Assembly (NCBI RefSeq): GCF_900099905.1
Contig: NZ_FNEE01000002.1
Coordinates: 1-64,000, forward strand
Reading direction: 5' to 3'
Origin: Mesorhizobium muleiense
GTDB taxonomy: Bacteria > Pseudomonadota > Alphaproteobacteria > Rhizobiales > Rhizobiaceae
Length of the DNA stretch: 64,000 bases
Numbering within the stretch: position 1 is the first letter of the stretch; each line of letters opens with the position of its first letter. This document shows positions 9,372 to 17,547 of this stretch, piece after piece. The notes under the pieces are model-generated. The model saw only the letters and a list, made by a program, of their open reading frames with translations. It was not told the DNA's origin and made no database searches. Position numbers and translations under genes: made by a program.

Positions 9372-10523
9372 TCAGAGCCTTTCGTGAAAGCGGTTTGCCA
9401 GCAGGTCGCGGGCGGCATCAAGGAATGCCGAGGGTGAGCCGAAGCCTCCCGCCTTCATGGCGATGGTGAGCGGCGTTCCATCCGCCCGTTCGGCGCGGCC
9501 GACCGGAAAGCCGGGCTCCAGCTCGCGGGTGAGGAGGAACCCGTTGATGCCAAGGCGGTCGAGGATCGCGGCCATCGTCTCGCCGCCGGTGGCGATCACC
9601 GCGTCATAGTCGCGCCGGGCGACCGCCGCGGCTGCTTGTCCGGCGAGGTTCGTCATCACCGCGCTGGCATTCTCCTGCCGTTGCAGCGGTGCCCGAAGAC
9701 AAATCACACGGGCGTCGCCGGGAGCGTCGGCCAGGTCGCTGACGACGGGAACGCCTTGTACCTGCAAGGTCTCGCATTGGGCGCGCGTCACCGGATTGGT
9801 GCTCCCTGCGACGATCACCACCCGCCCGGCGGCTTGGCCGGTTGCCGGGCGTCCATCCGGTACGGCAGGGACCAGCGATGCCAGCGCGATGGCGAGACCA
9901 GGAGAGCCCACCCAAAGAACAGTCTCAGGATCGGGGATGCTGGCGACCTGCCGGTTCAATATGTCCCGGCTGTCGGCGTCGAGGATCAGAATGGACCCTT
10001 TCGTCGCCGCATCGCCGGAACTGTTTGCTGCGAGAATGATCGGTATCCCCAGGGACGGGTCGACCAGATCGGCAATGTGCGATGTGCCTGCGGGATGGAC
10101 TGGATCTCGGCCGTAGACGCTCTGGCTCACGGGAATGCCGTTCACCGTCTGGATTCCGCCGACGGTGAGCCGCCCCGCTTCGGGAAAGGCTGGAGCGATG
10201 ACAAGCCTGCTCCGGCCGCTGGCGCGAAAGGCGGCGGCGACTTCCACGCGGATATGGCCGCGCAGGGTCGAGTCGATCGTTTTGAACAGAAGGCGGGCAT
10301 GCGAGAGGGCCGACACGGCGTCGGCGATAGCCCTTGTCGCCTGCCAGATGTCGGAGGCGCGGCTGTTGGTATCGATAGAAGTGATAGCTCCATTCTCCGC
10401 GCCGTCGACCTGTCGCTTGATCACAGGTGCATAGCCTCTCGCGAGAAAGGCCGCCGCGCCGTCGGTAGCACTGGTCAGATCGTCGGCGACTATCCCGACG
10501 AGGAGAGATGTGGTCTGCTTCAT
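9372..10523 (-). CDS. Four-carbon acid-sugar kinase (DUF1537 family, D-threonate/D-erythronate kinase type)
   Basis: A 383-residue two-domain kinase. The N-terminal sugar-binding domain opens with VGIVADDLTSATDGAAAF and includes the conserved KTIDSTLRGHI. The C-terminal nucleotide-binding domain has VIATGGETMAAILDRLG and ends with MKAGGFGSPSAF, the GGFG motif of the family. Members phosphorylate D-threonate, D-erythronate, L-threonate or related acids at C4 with ATP. It is the first gene of the leftward module (kinase, PdxA2, TIM barrel) and starts 63 bp from a divergent LysR gene. The order kinase then dehydrogenase fits conversion of a C4 sugar acid to a phosphorylated triose. The exact acid is not determined. 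Confidence 0.88.
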   Translation of the reverse strand: MKQTTSLLVGIVADDLTSATDGAAAFLARGYAPVIKRQVDGAENGAITSIDTNSRASDIWQATRAIADAVSALSHARLLFKTIDSTLRGHIRVEVAAAFRASGRSRLVIAPAFPEAGRLTVGGIQTVNGIPVSQSVYGRDPVHPAGTSHIADLVDPSLGIPIILAANSSGDAATKGSILILDADSRDILNRQVASIPDPETVLWVGSPGLAIALASLVPAVPDGRPATGQAAGRVVIVAGSTNPVTRAQCETLQVQGVPVVSDLADAPGDARVICLRAPLQRQENASAVMTNLAGQAAAAVARRDYDAVIATGGETMAAILDRLGINGFLLTRELEPGFPVGRAERADGTPLTIAMKAGGFGSPSAFLDAARDLLANRFHERL

Positions 10524-10555
10524 GTTGGTGAGAATAGCAGAACGGTGAGAACCGA

Positions 10556-10597
10556 ATATCGATATGATCTGACGATTTATGGTGATATGAAATCACC
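10556..10597. promoter_or_regulatory. Divergent promoter with two palindromes, probable LysR operator
   Basis: The 63-bp gap between the DUF1537 kinase and the LysR gene holds a perfect 10-bp palindrome ATATCGATAT (10556-10565). It also holds an inverted repeat GGTGAT-N5-ATCACC (10581-10597) that covers the LysR start codon at 10587. Placement over the start codon fits autorepression plus control of the acid-sugar operon. The role is inferred from position and symmetry. Confidence 0.5.
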
Positions 10598-11495
10598 AAT
10601 GAAACGATCTGACCTACCTTCACTCGACGATCTGCGTGCCTTCCAAACAGTGGCGCGTCTGGGGTCTGTGCGTGCTGCGGCGGCCGAACTCGCTCTGACG
10701 CATGGTGCAGTCAGCCGTCGCGTCTCCAAACTCTCCGCCGATCTTGGCTTGCGCTTGCTCGAAGCGGACGGGCGCGGGGTGCGTCTGACCTCCGATGGCG
10801 CGAAGCTGGCGGAGGCGACCGGCAAGGCGTTCCATTTAATCACTGATGCCTTGGCAGAGATCAGATCCAGCTCGACGCCCATTCCGATCATCTTGTCCTG
10901 CGAGCGCTCGCTGGCGATGCGCTGGCTGATCCCTCGCTTGTCTGGGTTTCAGGATCGATACCCGGATGTCGAGGTGCATCTGTCGACCGGCGGCGGAGGG
11001 CTCGACTTCGCGCGTGACCGGGTGACGCTTGCGATCCGCCGACTCGATTTTCTGGTCGACCCGGAATGGACCATCATCAGGCTGATGCCGGAACGGGTTG
11101 GTCCGGTCATGCTGCCATCCCTGCGCAAGGGGTTCGAGAGTGGCGACTATGTGGCGCTCGGATCACGGACGCGACCGGATGCTTGGGAAGCGTGGCTCGA
11201 CGCGCACCTGGACGCGCCGCGTCCTCGAACGACCCGATTGCTGGATCATCATTTCCTGATGGCAGAAGCGGCCCTGGGCGGTCTTGGCGTTGCTCTTGCC
11301 CCCCAGGCGATTGCAGCGGATGACGTCGCGAATGGGCGATTGGAAGCACCACTCGGCTTTGATCGCGACGGGACGGACTACGGCCTGATCCATCCGAAGT
11401 CGGTCATTGTTTCAACCGGCCTCTCCGCATTGCGCGATTGGCTGACCGCGGAGTCCGAGAGATCGTTCAAGCGGCAGGTGCTTGAGAACAGCTAG
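10587..11495 (+). CDS. LysR family transcriptional regulator of the acid-sugar operon
   Basis: A 302-residue LysR-type regulator. The winged helix is at the N-terminus: LDDLRAFQTVARLGSVRAAAAEL, then LTHGAVSRRVSKLSADLGLRLLEADGRGVRLTSDG. The effector domain follows from about residue 95 (PIPIILSCERSLAMRWLIPRL) and resembles the GcvA/AmpR branch, ending with AEAALGGLGVALAPQAI. The start at 10587 sits in the middle of an inverted repeat; ATG 10599 is an alternative 12 bp later. It is divergent from the DUF1537-PdxA2-TIM-barrel operon and is its most likely regulator, with the sugar acid or a phosphorylated product as inducer (inferred). Confidence 0.88.
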   Translation: MKSPMKRSDLPSLDDLRAFQTVARLGSVRAAAAELALTHGAVSRRVSKLSADLGLRLLEADGRGVRLTSDGAKLAEATGKAFHLITDALAEIRSSSTPIPIILSCERSLAMRWLIPRLSGFQDRYPDVEVHLSTGGGGLDFARDRVTLAIRRLDFLVDPEWTIIRLMPERVGPVMLPSLRKGFESGDYVALGSRTRPDAWEAWLDAHLDAPRPRTTRLLDHHFLMAEAALGGLGVALAPQAIAADDVANGRLEAPLGFDRDGTDYGLIHPKSVIVSTGLSALRDWLTAESERSFKRQVLENS

Positions 11496-11687
11496 ACCAA
11501 GAAAATAAGGTCGCCTTTGCGCCCGTATCGGCTCAGGCGGGGCGAAAGAGACAGCGCTGCGAAAGGGCGTGCTGGTTTGGCGGTCGACCGGAGGGCCTTG
11601 TGCTGAATGACCATGCATTGCGGCACATTCTGCCAAACGCCTGCGATTATGCTCGGCTGATAGGGCAGATTGACAGGAACCAAGGAC

Positions 11688-12356
11688 ATGGATCGCTTCC
11701 GGCCGAAATACGTGACGTTTGATTGCCACGGCACGCTCATCAATTTCCAAATGGCGGACGCCGCCAGGGATCTGTTCGGTCATCTTCTGGATGGGCCGCG
11801 CATGGATGAATTCATCAGGAACTTCCAGGGCTACCGCCTCGATGAGGTGCTGCAGGACTGGAAGCCTTATGCAGATGTCGTTCACAACGCACTGGAGCGT
11901 ACCTGCCGCCGCAACAGCGTCGCATTCCGTGTCGAAGACGCCGAAACGATCTACAACCGCATCCCGACCTGGGGGCCGCATCCGGACGTTCCCGAGGGAT
12001 TGGCCAAGCTGGCCAAGGAAATTCCGTTGGTCACCCTGACGAACTCCATGGTGGCCCAGATTCCGTCGAACGTGGCAAAGCTCGGTGCGCCGTTTCATGC
12101 CGTCTTGACCGCTGAAGAGGCGGGTGCCTACAAGCCGCACTTCAAGGCGTTCGAATACATGTTCGACATGCTGGGCTGCGGCCCGGAGGACATCACGCAT
12201 GTGTCCTCGTCTTTCCGCCACGACCTGATGTCCGCCTATGATCTGGGGATCAAGAGCAAGGTCTGGGTCAACCGCGGCCACGAGCCGGCCAATCCCTTTT
12301 ACGAATACACCGAAATCCGCGATGTGACGCAGTTGCCCGGCGTTTTCGGACTCTGA
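11688..12356 (+). CDS. HAD-superfamily hydrolase, haloacid dehalogenase type II-like
   Basis: A 222-residue HAD protein. Motif I reads VTFDCHGTLINF with the aspartate nucleophile and lacks the second Asp of phosphatases, as in L-2-haloacid dehalogenases. Motif II is VTLTNSM. The lysine motif is GAYKPHFKAFEYM, and motif IV lies in THVSSSFRHDLMSAYDLGIKSKVWVNR. The cap inserts after motif I. I start at ATG 11688, preceded by AGGA nine bases upstream; a TTG at 11670 is the only other in-frame choice. It precedes an APH-fold kinase and a class III PLP enzyme on the same strand. Substrate unknown; family members include dehalogenases and small-molecule phosphatases. Confidence 0.82.
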   Translation: MDRFRPKYVTFDCHGTLINFQMADAARDLFGHLLDGPRMDEFIRNFQGYRLDEVLQDWKPYADVVHNALERTCRRNSVAFRVEDAETIYNRIPTWGPHPDVPEGLAKLAKEIPLVTLTNSMVAQIPSNVAKLGAPFHAVLTAEEAGAYKPHFKAFEYMFDMLGCGPEDITHVSSSFRHDLMSAYDLGIKSKVWVNRGHEPANPFYEYTEIRDVTQLPGVFGL

Positions 12357-12438
12357 GGGGCGAGGAGGCCGGAGCCCCGCAGAGCAGTGCGCCAATTTTC
12401 GAGGGGCGGCCAGCGGCGGCGTCTCAACATCGCGAGAA

Positions 12439-13692
12439 ATGGAACTGCAGGGCGTCATCGCTGGAGCGCTCCATCTGTCGAAGCATGAAGGACAACGGTT
12501 CCCCAACAGGCGAGGATCTTTCGAATTGGGTGCTTATGGTGATCTGGTCCCCGATGAAGAAGCTGGTCAGCTCAATGGCTCCATGACGGCAGGACGCGAC
12601 CATCTGGCTTACGCGGCAGCTTCAACCGAAGCTTATTTTCGCGCTGCCGCCGCAAGCCTGGCGATGCGGCCGGGCGCTTCCGAACCGGACATGTCGGCGG
12701 CACTGCTGAAGCGCCACTACGGATTGACCGGATCGATCGCGACATTGTCCTCCGAGGTTGAGCGCACCGTTGACGTCAACCTGCTGGACGGCCGCCGGTT
12801 GATCCTGAAGACGTCGGCAACAGCAGAGGCGGTCGACAGCTTTCGTTTTCAAACCGCCGCCATGGCCGGATTGCAAGGGTTCACCGGCTTCGTCGCACCC
12901 GAAGTGCTCCGCACGACCAGCGGCGCCTTGATGTTCGAGCAAGAGGGGATGTTCGAGCAAGAGGGGATGTTCGAGCAAGAGGGGACATGCGGGTACTTGC
13001 AGACCCGGATCGAGGGCATTCCGCTGCACCAGGCGACGCCAACTCCCGACCTGCTTTTTCGAACCGGCAGCGCTCTCGCCCGGCTGGACCTGGCTCTTGA
13101 GCTGGTCAGTGTGCCCGCGGCTCACCGTCCCGTTCTTTGGCACATCGGTTGCTGGTCGAGGTTGATCGAACTGGAGCAATACCTGCCATCCCCAAGCATT
13201 GCCGAGAGCGTACGCGTCGCGATGGCGGAGTATGCGGAGTTCGTTGAGCCACAAATCTCTGACGTGGCGTGGCAGGTAACGCATAATGATCCCAGCCCGT
13301 TCAACATGATGGTGACTGGCCAGGGAATGGGTTTCATCGATTTCGGCGACGGCTGCTGGAGCCCCAGGATCCAGGACCTGGCGATCGCAGCAAGTCACGT
13401 CGTAGGGGATTCGACACTTCCTTTGGGTGGAGCCGAGCATCTTATTGCCGGCTATGCCTCTGTCATTGCACTTTCGGCACTGGAAGCAAAATTGCTCGTC
13501 GGACTGATGCGGGCGCGACAAAGCGCGTTGATCCTGGTCAACTACTGGCGGTCCCACCTTTTTCCGGCCGATGCCCAATACATCAAAAAGAATGTCTCGC
13601 GTGCCGAGCACGGACTTTCCATCCTGGCGCCTCTTGGTGTCGCATCGGGCGAGGCAGCCGTCCTGGCGGCAATGTCGTCGTTTCAGCCGTAA
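12439..13692 (+). CDS. APH-fold phosphotransferase, hydroxylysine-kinase-like, with a triplicated hexapeptide
   Basis: Up to 417 residues with the aminoglycoside/choline kinase fold. The lysine strand is RRLILKTSAT, the catalytic loop HNDPSPFNMM (the H-x-D-x-x-x-x-N pattern) and the metal Asp lies in GMGFIDFGDG. The gene is followed 85 bp later by an AGXT2L-like PLP enzyme. That pairing matches 5-hydroxylysine kinase with phospholyase, so it may phosphorylate a hydroxyamino acid or amino alcohol. An 18-bp unit is repeated three times at 12931-12984 and gives MFEQEG-MFEQEG-MFEQEG after the strand GALMFEQEG. The first ~48 residues look unconserved, and ATG 12583 is a reasonable alternative start. 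Antibiotic resistance is unlikely from context. Confidence 0.8.
   Translation: MELQGVIAGALHLSKHEGQRFPNRRGSFELGAYGDLVPDEEAGQLNGSMTAGRDHLAYAAASTEAYFRAAAASLAMRPGASEPDMSAALLKRHYGLTGSIATLSSEVERTVDVNLLDGRRLILKTSATAEAVDSFRFQTAAMAGLQGFTGFVAPEVLRTTSGALMFEQEGMFEQEGMFEQEGTCGYLQTRIEGIPLHQATPTPDLLFRTGSALARLDLALELVSVPAAHRPVLWHIGCWSRLIELEQYLPSPSIAESVRVAMAEYAEFVEPQISDVAWQVTHNDPSPFNMMVTGQGMGFIDFGDGCWSPRIQDLAIAASHVVGDSTLPLGGAEHLIAGYASVIALSALEAKLLVGLMRARQSALILVNYWRSHLFPADAQYIKKNVSRAEHGLSILAPLGVASGEAAVLAAMSSFQP
12931..12984 (+). repeat. Tandem repeat, 3 x 18 bp, in frame
   Basis: Three perfect copies of ATGTTCGAGCAAGAGGGG (12931-12948, 12949-12966, 12967-12984) inside the APH-fold kinase. The unit is a multiple of three, so the frame is kept and MFEQEG is added twice. 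Perfect identity points to a recent slippage or duplication event. Confidence 0.97.
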
Positions 13693-13777
13693 CGCATTTC
13701 GGTTCGCTCGACCGGCACGCCAGCCAAAAGACGAACCGCGAATTGATCAAGGTGGTCTTTCAGAGAGGCAGCAGCAC

Positions 13778-15106
13778 ATGTCCACAGATCTCATGCCTAA
13801 TCGCTACAGGCCCGGCGAATCCGACCTTCCGAGGCGCGAGTCCGACCTCATTGCTCGCCGTGACGAAGTACTTGGGGCCTCCTATCGGCTTCAGTACCGC
13901 CGGCCCGTGCACTTCGTTCGCGGCGAAGGCATGTGGCTCTACGACCCTGACGGGCGTGCCTATCTTGATTTCTACAACAACGTGCCGTCGCTCGGCCATT
14001 GCCACCCAGAAGTAAACGCCGCAATGGCTGAACAGGCGGGCCGGATAAGCGCCAACACGCGCTATCTCGAGCCAAAACTTATCGACTATGCCGAGCGACT
14101 GGTCGACACTTTCCCAAGCGAGCTCGACCGGGTGGTTTTTACCTGCACGGGGAGTGAATCCAACGATCTGGCCCTGCGTATCGCGCGATTTGCGAGCGGC
14201 AATGAAGGCGTGATCGTCTCGACCTACGCCTATCACGGCACCAGCGCGGCTGTCGCCGCGGTTTCCCCGAACCTGGGCGACGCCGTCAAGCTCAGCCCAT
14301 TCGTGCGCATGGTCTCCCTGCCGGGGCCGGCGGGTGTGCCGGAATCACAAGCTGCGGACTTTTTCGAGGCGCAAGTACGCGCGGCCATCGTAGATCTGAA
14401 CCGTCGTGGCATCGGCGTTGCGGCCCTGCTCATCGACAGTATTTTTTCAAGCGACGGCGTATGGGTCGATCCTCCTGGCTTCATTGCCGGTGGAGTTGCG
14501 GCGGTGCGAGAGGCAGGTGGTCTCGTCATCGCCGACGAGGTTCAGCCGGGTTTTGGGCGAACCGGCGCTCATATGTGGGGCTTTGAACGGCACGGGATCG
14601 TTCCCGATCTCGCTACCCTCGGCAAGCCGATGGGCAACGGATTTCCAATTGGCGCGGTCGTTGGTCGCAAAGCACCGATGGAGCAATTTGGCGCAACCGC
14701 TCGCTACTCCAACACGTTCGCCGGAAATACGGTTGGCATAGCGACCGCCGACGCCGTGCTGGCGATCCTGCAGCGCGACCAGATCCCCCAGAAAGCGCTT
14801 GCCATGAGCCAGCGCCTCCGAGCCGGGCTGGAGAAAATCGCGCATCAGCCATATGGAGTGCGCGCTATCCGAAACGCCGGTCTGTTCTTTGGCATCGACA
14901 TCGGGCGTGAGGGTGCCCCGGCGGCAAGCCGGCGGGCAATGGCGCTGGATGTGGTGAACGCACTGCGCGACGACGGCGTCCTTGTCAGCACAACAGGGGC
15001 CAACGAGGATTCGCTCAAAGTGCGCCCGCCGCTCGTTTGTCAGGCCGAGCATGTCGATCTTTTTCTTGCAGCCATCGAGCGGGCGCTCATCAAGGTCGCA
15101 GGCTAG
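13778..15106 (+). CDS. Class III PLP enzyme, AGXT2L-type phospholyase-like
   Basis: A 442-residue fold-type I PLP enzyme of aminotransferase class III. It has YNNVPSLGHCHPEV near residue 65, the TGSESNDLALRIAR phosphate-cup region, IADEVQPGFGRTG with the cofactor Asp, and Lys283 in ATLGKPMGNGFPIGAV. The YNNV-GHCHP and SESNDLALR segments are those of the AGXT2L group (ethanolamine-phosphate and 5-phosphohydroxylysine phospholyases) rather than ordinary omega-transaminases. Those enzymes eliminate phosphate and ammonia to give an aldehyde. The preceding gene encodes an APH-fold kinase, which would supply the phosphorylated amine. The start ATG 13778 follows GAGAGG nine bases upstream. An omega-aminotransferase function remains possible. 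Confidence 0.82.
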   Translation: MSTDLMPNRYRPGESDLPRRESDLIARRDEVLGASYRLQYRRPVHFVRGEGMWLYDPDGRAYLDFYNNVPSLGHCHPEVNAAMAEQAGRISANTRYLEPKLIDYAERLVDTFPSELDRVVFTCTGSESNDLALRIARFASGNEGVIVSTYAYHGTSAAVAAVSPNLGDAVKLSPFVRMVSLPGPAGVPESQAADFFEAQVRAAIVDLNRRGIGVAALLIDSIFSSDGVWVDPPGFIAGGVAAVREAGGLVIADEVQPGFGRTGAHMWGFERHGIVPDLATLGKPMGNGFPIGAVVGRKAPMEQFGATARYSNTFAGNTVGIATADAVLAILQRDQIPQKALAMSQRLRAGLEKIAHQPYGVRAIRNAGLFFGIDIGREGAPAASRRAMALDVVNALRDDGVLVSTTGANEDSLKVRPPLVCQAEHVDLFLAAIERALIKVAG

Positions 15107-15188
15107 ACCGCATGCCTGCGACCAGGTGGCCAGGTCCTGGTTCCCAGGTGCCGGCGCGCGGATAGACGGTACGTGCCGATGCGCGGCG

Positions 15189-16412
15189 TCAGCACGATGC
15201 GCGCGCTCCGCTGATGGCCGCTTGCAGCGCATCGACAAACACATCGAGTTCGTCCTTGTGCATGTAGATGTGCGGGGAAACGCGCATCCCGGCGATATCC
15301 TCGACCCGGCGATATTTGACATGGACCCGGTGCTGCTCATGCAGCACGCGCTCGAGCAGCCGCGAATCGACTCCGTCGATGGAAAAGAGCGCCACGGCGC
15401 CCAAGGGTCCGGCATCAACTGGCTCGGCATCAAGGGACCCGGCATCAAGCGGCGTATGCAGGCGAAAGCCCGGAATGTCGCGTGCGCGCCCGATCCAGTA
15501 CCGTGTGAGTTCGCTGAGGCGCAGCTGGATCCTCTCGACGCCGATCCGGCGATGCAGGCGGATCGCCGGCATGATGCCCGCCTGGATGGCCGAATTATAG
15601 GTGCCAAGGCTCCAGTGATCGAACTTGTCGATCCTGAGCGGCGGCAGATCGAAGGGCGCAAGCAGCGGCCAGGTGTCGTCGATCAGGCCTTCCCTGACGA
15701 CCAGCATGCCGTTGCCTACCGGAGCGCCGAGCCATTTGTGCAGGCTCGTAATGAAGATGTCGCAGCCGAGATTGCGGAAGCTGACCGGCATCTGGGCGAA
15801 GGTTTGTGCGCCGTCGACCACGGTAATGATGTCATGCGCGCGCGCCAGCGCGCACAGGCGCTCGACCGGCAGGAGACGGCCGTTCCAATGATACATATGG
15901 GTAAGCAGCATGACCCGCGTGCGCGGCGTGATCGCGCGCGAATAGGCTTCGATGATCGCCTCGTCGTCGTCGAGGAGGCCGAATTGACAGACGACCGGCT
16001 GGACACCCTCGCGTTCCCGGCGTTGAAACCAGCCGGCGCGTGCGCTGGGGTAATCCCAGGGCGAAATCAGCACCTCATCGCCCGGCTGAAGCGGAATGCC
16101 GAAAATCGCCGTCGACAGACCTTCTGACGAGTTGCGATTGAGCGCGATTTCGCTAGGCGCGCAGTCGATCAGCTGCGCAAGTTGCGCCTTGATGTCCGGC
16201 AGCGCGGCGTCGAGCTTGCTCCACATATTGACGTCGGGATTGCGGCTGATCAGCCGGTAGGCGTCGACGACCGCTTGCTCGACCTCCAGTGGCGGTGGGC
16301 TGACTGCGGCATTGTTCAGGTTCAGGAGTGGCTCCTGCCGCGGATAAGCCGCCCGCACCTCCTGCCAAAACGCTTCCGGGGAAGTCGGAGAATCCACGTC
16401 GTAGAAGTTCAT
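15189..16412 (-). CDS. Aminotransferase class V-fold PLP-dependent enzyme
   Basis: A 407-residue enzyme of the isopenicillin-N epimerase/cysteine-desulfurase fold. It opens with LLNLNNAAVSPPP, continues with LNRNSSEGLSTAI and PWDYPSARAGWFQR, has the PLP Asp in ITVVDGAQTFAQMP and the Schiff-base Lys in TSLHKWLGAPVGNGM. The start ATG 16412 is preceded by AAAGGCGGGAG. It converges with the AGXT2L-like gene, 82 bp apart. Near the C-terminus three imperfect 15-bp units (15406-15450) give the pentapeptides LDAGS-LDAEP-VDAGP, an insertion in a surface region. Substrate unknown; candidates include epimerisation, transamination or desulfuration. Confidence 0.85.
   Translation of the reverse strand: MNFYDVDSPTSPEAFWQEVRAAYPRQEPLLNLNNAAVSPPPLEVEQAVVDAYRLISRNPDVNMWSKLDAALPDIKAQLAQLIDCAPSEIALNRNSSEGLSTAIFGIPLQPGDEVLISPWDYPSARAGWFQRREREGVQPVVCQFGLLDDDEAIIEAYSRAITPRTRVMLLTHMYHWNGRLLPVERLCALARAHDIITVVDGAQTFAQMPVSFRNLGCDIFITSLHKWLGAPVGNGMLVVREGLIDDTWPLLAPFDLPPLRIDKFDHWSLGTYNSAIQAGIMPAIRLHRRIGVERIQLRLSELTRYWIGRARDIPGFRLHTPLDAGSLDAEPVDAGPLGAVALFSIDGVDSRLLERVLHEQHRVHVKYRRVEDIAGMRVSPHIYMHKDELDVFVDALQAAISGARASC
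15406..15450 (-). repeat. Imperfect tandem repeat, 3 x 15 bp, in frame
   Basis: Three adjacent 15-bp units at 15406-15420, 15421-15435 and 15436-15450 share the core CGGCATCAA. They encode five-residue repeats (L/V)DA(G/E)(S/P) in the class V PLP enzyme on the minus strand. Divergence between units suggests an older duplication than the 12.93-kb repeat. Confidence 0.9.
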
Positions 16413-16621
16413 GCTCCCGCCTTTCAGATCCCGCGCGTTACAGTCCTCCAGCTGCCAAAAGAAAAAGGCAGGCCGGCGAGTCTGGTGGCCATCACCATAC
16501 AAGCCGGCCTGCCCGAATGGATGCCAATCCAGCCTCAGATCGGCACTATCGTGCCGAAAGCCCGGCAAGTTTCAGAATATTTTGCCATGCTCCCATTCCC
16601 GGATTTTGCCGACCATTCCCG

Positions 16622-17530
16622 TCATCGAAACACCGGAACCGACCCTGATGCCGTTTGCCGGTCGCCTGCCTCTTTCAGTTTTTGGCCCAGCTCGGCAATG
16701 CGGCGTTCGCCCGCCGCAAGCGCTTCGGCAGAAGTGTGGACGGAATAATGACCGAGATGGAGCGGATGCGGGTGCGGCACCGCCGAACCGAGGACGAAGA
16801 CGGCGTCTTCGCTACCTGTTGCTTCCAGGGAAATCGGCGCCTCGCCATTCTCGAAGATCGCCATCTCGCCCGCGCTGACCGTCGAGCCTGCATCGAGCAT
16901 TCCTTTGGCGAGCGCCAGCCAGCCGACGCTGTGGCCGGCCGGTGGCGCATAGCTCCAGCTTTCACCGGGCCGCATGGTCACCAGCAGATAGTTGATGCCA
17001 TCCGGCGCCGGCACGGGGCTCCGGACGTCTCCGTACTTGCCAACGATGATATGGGCAGGCCAGGCATAGGGCATGTCGCCGGCATCGATATAGCGGCTTT
17101 CGGCGGGCCCGTTTTCCAGTTCGGGCGGCAGCGCCAGCCAGAGCTGAAAACCCTGCATGCGCGAGACGTCTCCCGCCGTCATCTCCTTGCCGTGCCAGAC
17201 GCCGCCGCCGGCGCGCATCCATTCGACGCCGCCATAGGCGATCTCGCCGGCACCGATGGCCGGATCATCATAGCGCGCGTGACCCTGGGTGATGACTGTC
17301 ACCGTGGCGACGCCGGAGTGGGGATGGATCGGCATCCCGCCGCTTCTCTCCACGGCCTGAAGCATTGCCCGGTCCGCATCGAAGATATCGAGAAAGACGA
17401 ATGGCTTCAGGGCCTGTCCGAGGTCGGCAGGGCTCATCAGCCGGGTGATGAACCCTTGGCCGTGGCCGCGCGTCCGTTGCACGATGCGTCTTGGTATCGG
17501 CCACGCGTTTTTTAAAGCAGGATGTGCCAT
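16622..17530 (-). CDS. Pirin family protein
   Basis: A 302-residue bicupin. The N-terminal cupin holds the metal-binding residues in MPIHPHSGVATVTVI and WMRAGGGVWHGKEM, followed by GFQLWLALPPELE, the classical pirin motif. The C-terminal cupin includes GESWSYAPPAGHSVGWLALAKG. Bacterial pirins bind iron or another metal; some have quercetinase activity and others modulate enzymes or stress responses. The start ATG 17530 has AGGAGC eight bases upstream. The gene is 17 bp behind a DoxX-family gene, the usual pirin-DoxX pair, and both are divergent from a LysR regulator that probably controls them. Confidence 0.9.
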   Translation of the reverse strand: MAHPALKNAWPIPRRIVQRTRGHGQGFITRLMSPADLGQALKPFVFLDIFDADRAMLQAVERSGGMPIHPHSGVATVTVITQGHARYDDPAIGAGEIAYGGVEWMRAGGGVWHGKEMTAGDVSRMQGFQLWLALPPELENGPAESRYIDAGDMPYAWPAHIIVGKYGDVRSPVPAPDGINYLLVTMRPGESWSYAPPAGHSVGWLALAKGMLDAGSTVSAGEMAIFENGEAPISLEATGSEDAVFVLGSAVPHPHPLHLGHYSVHTSAEALAAGERRIAELGQKLKEAGDRQTASGSVPVFR

Positions 17531-17547
17531 CGGTATTGCTCCTGTTT

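Noticed and set aside
7677..9437. 586-codon open frame antisense to the TIM-barrel and PdxA2 genes
   Set aside because: Antisense shadow of two clear genes; composition is Arg/Gly/Asp-rich with no fold signature.
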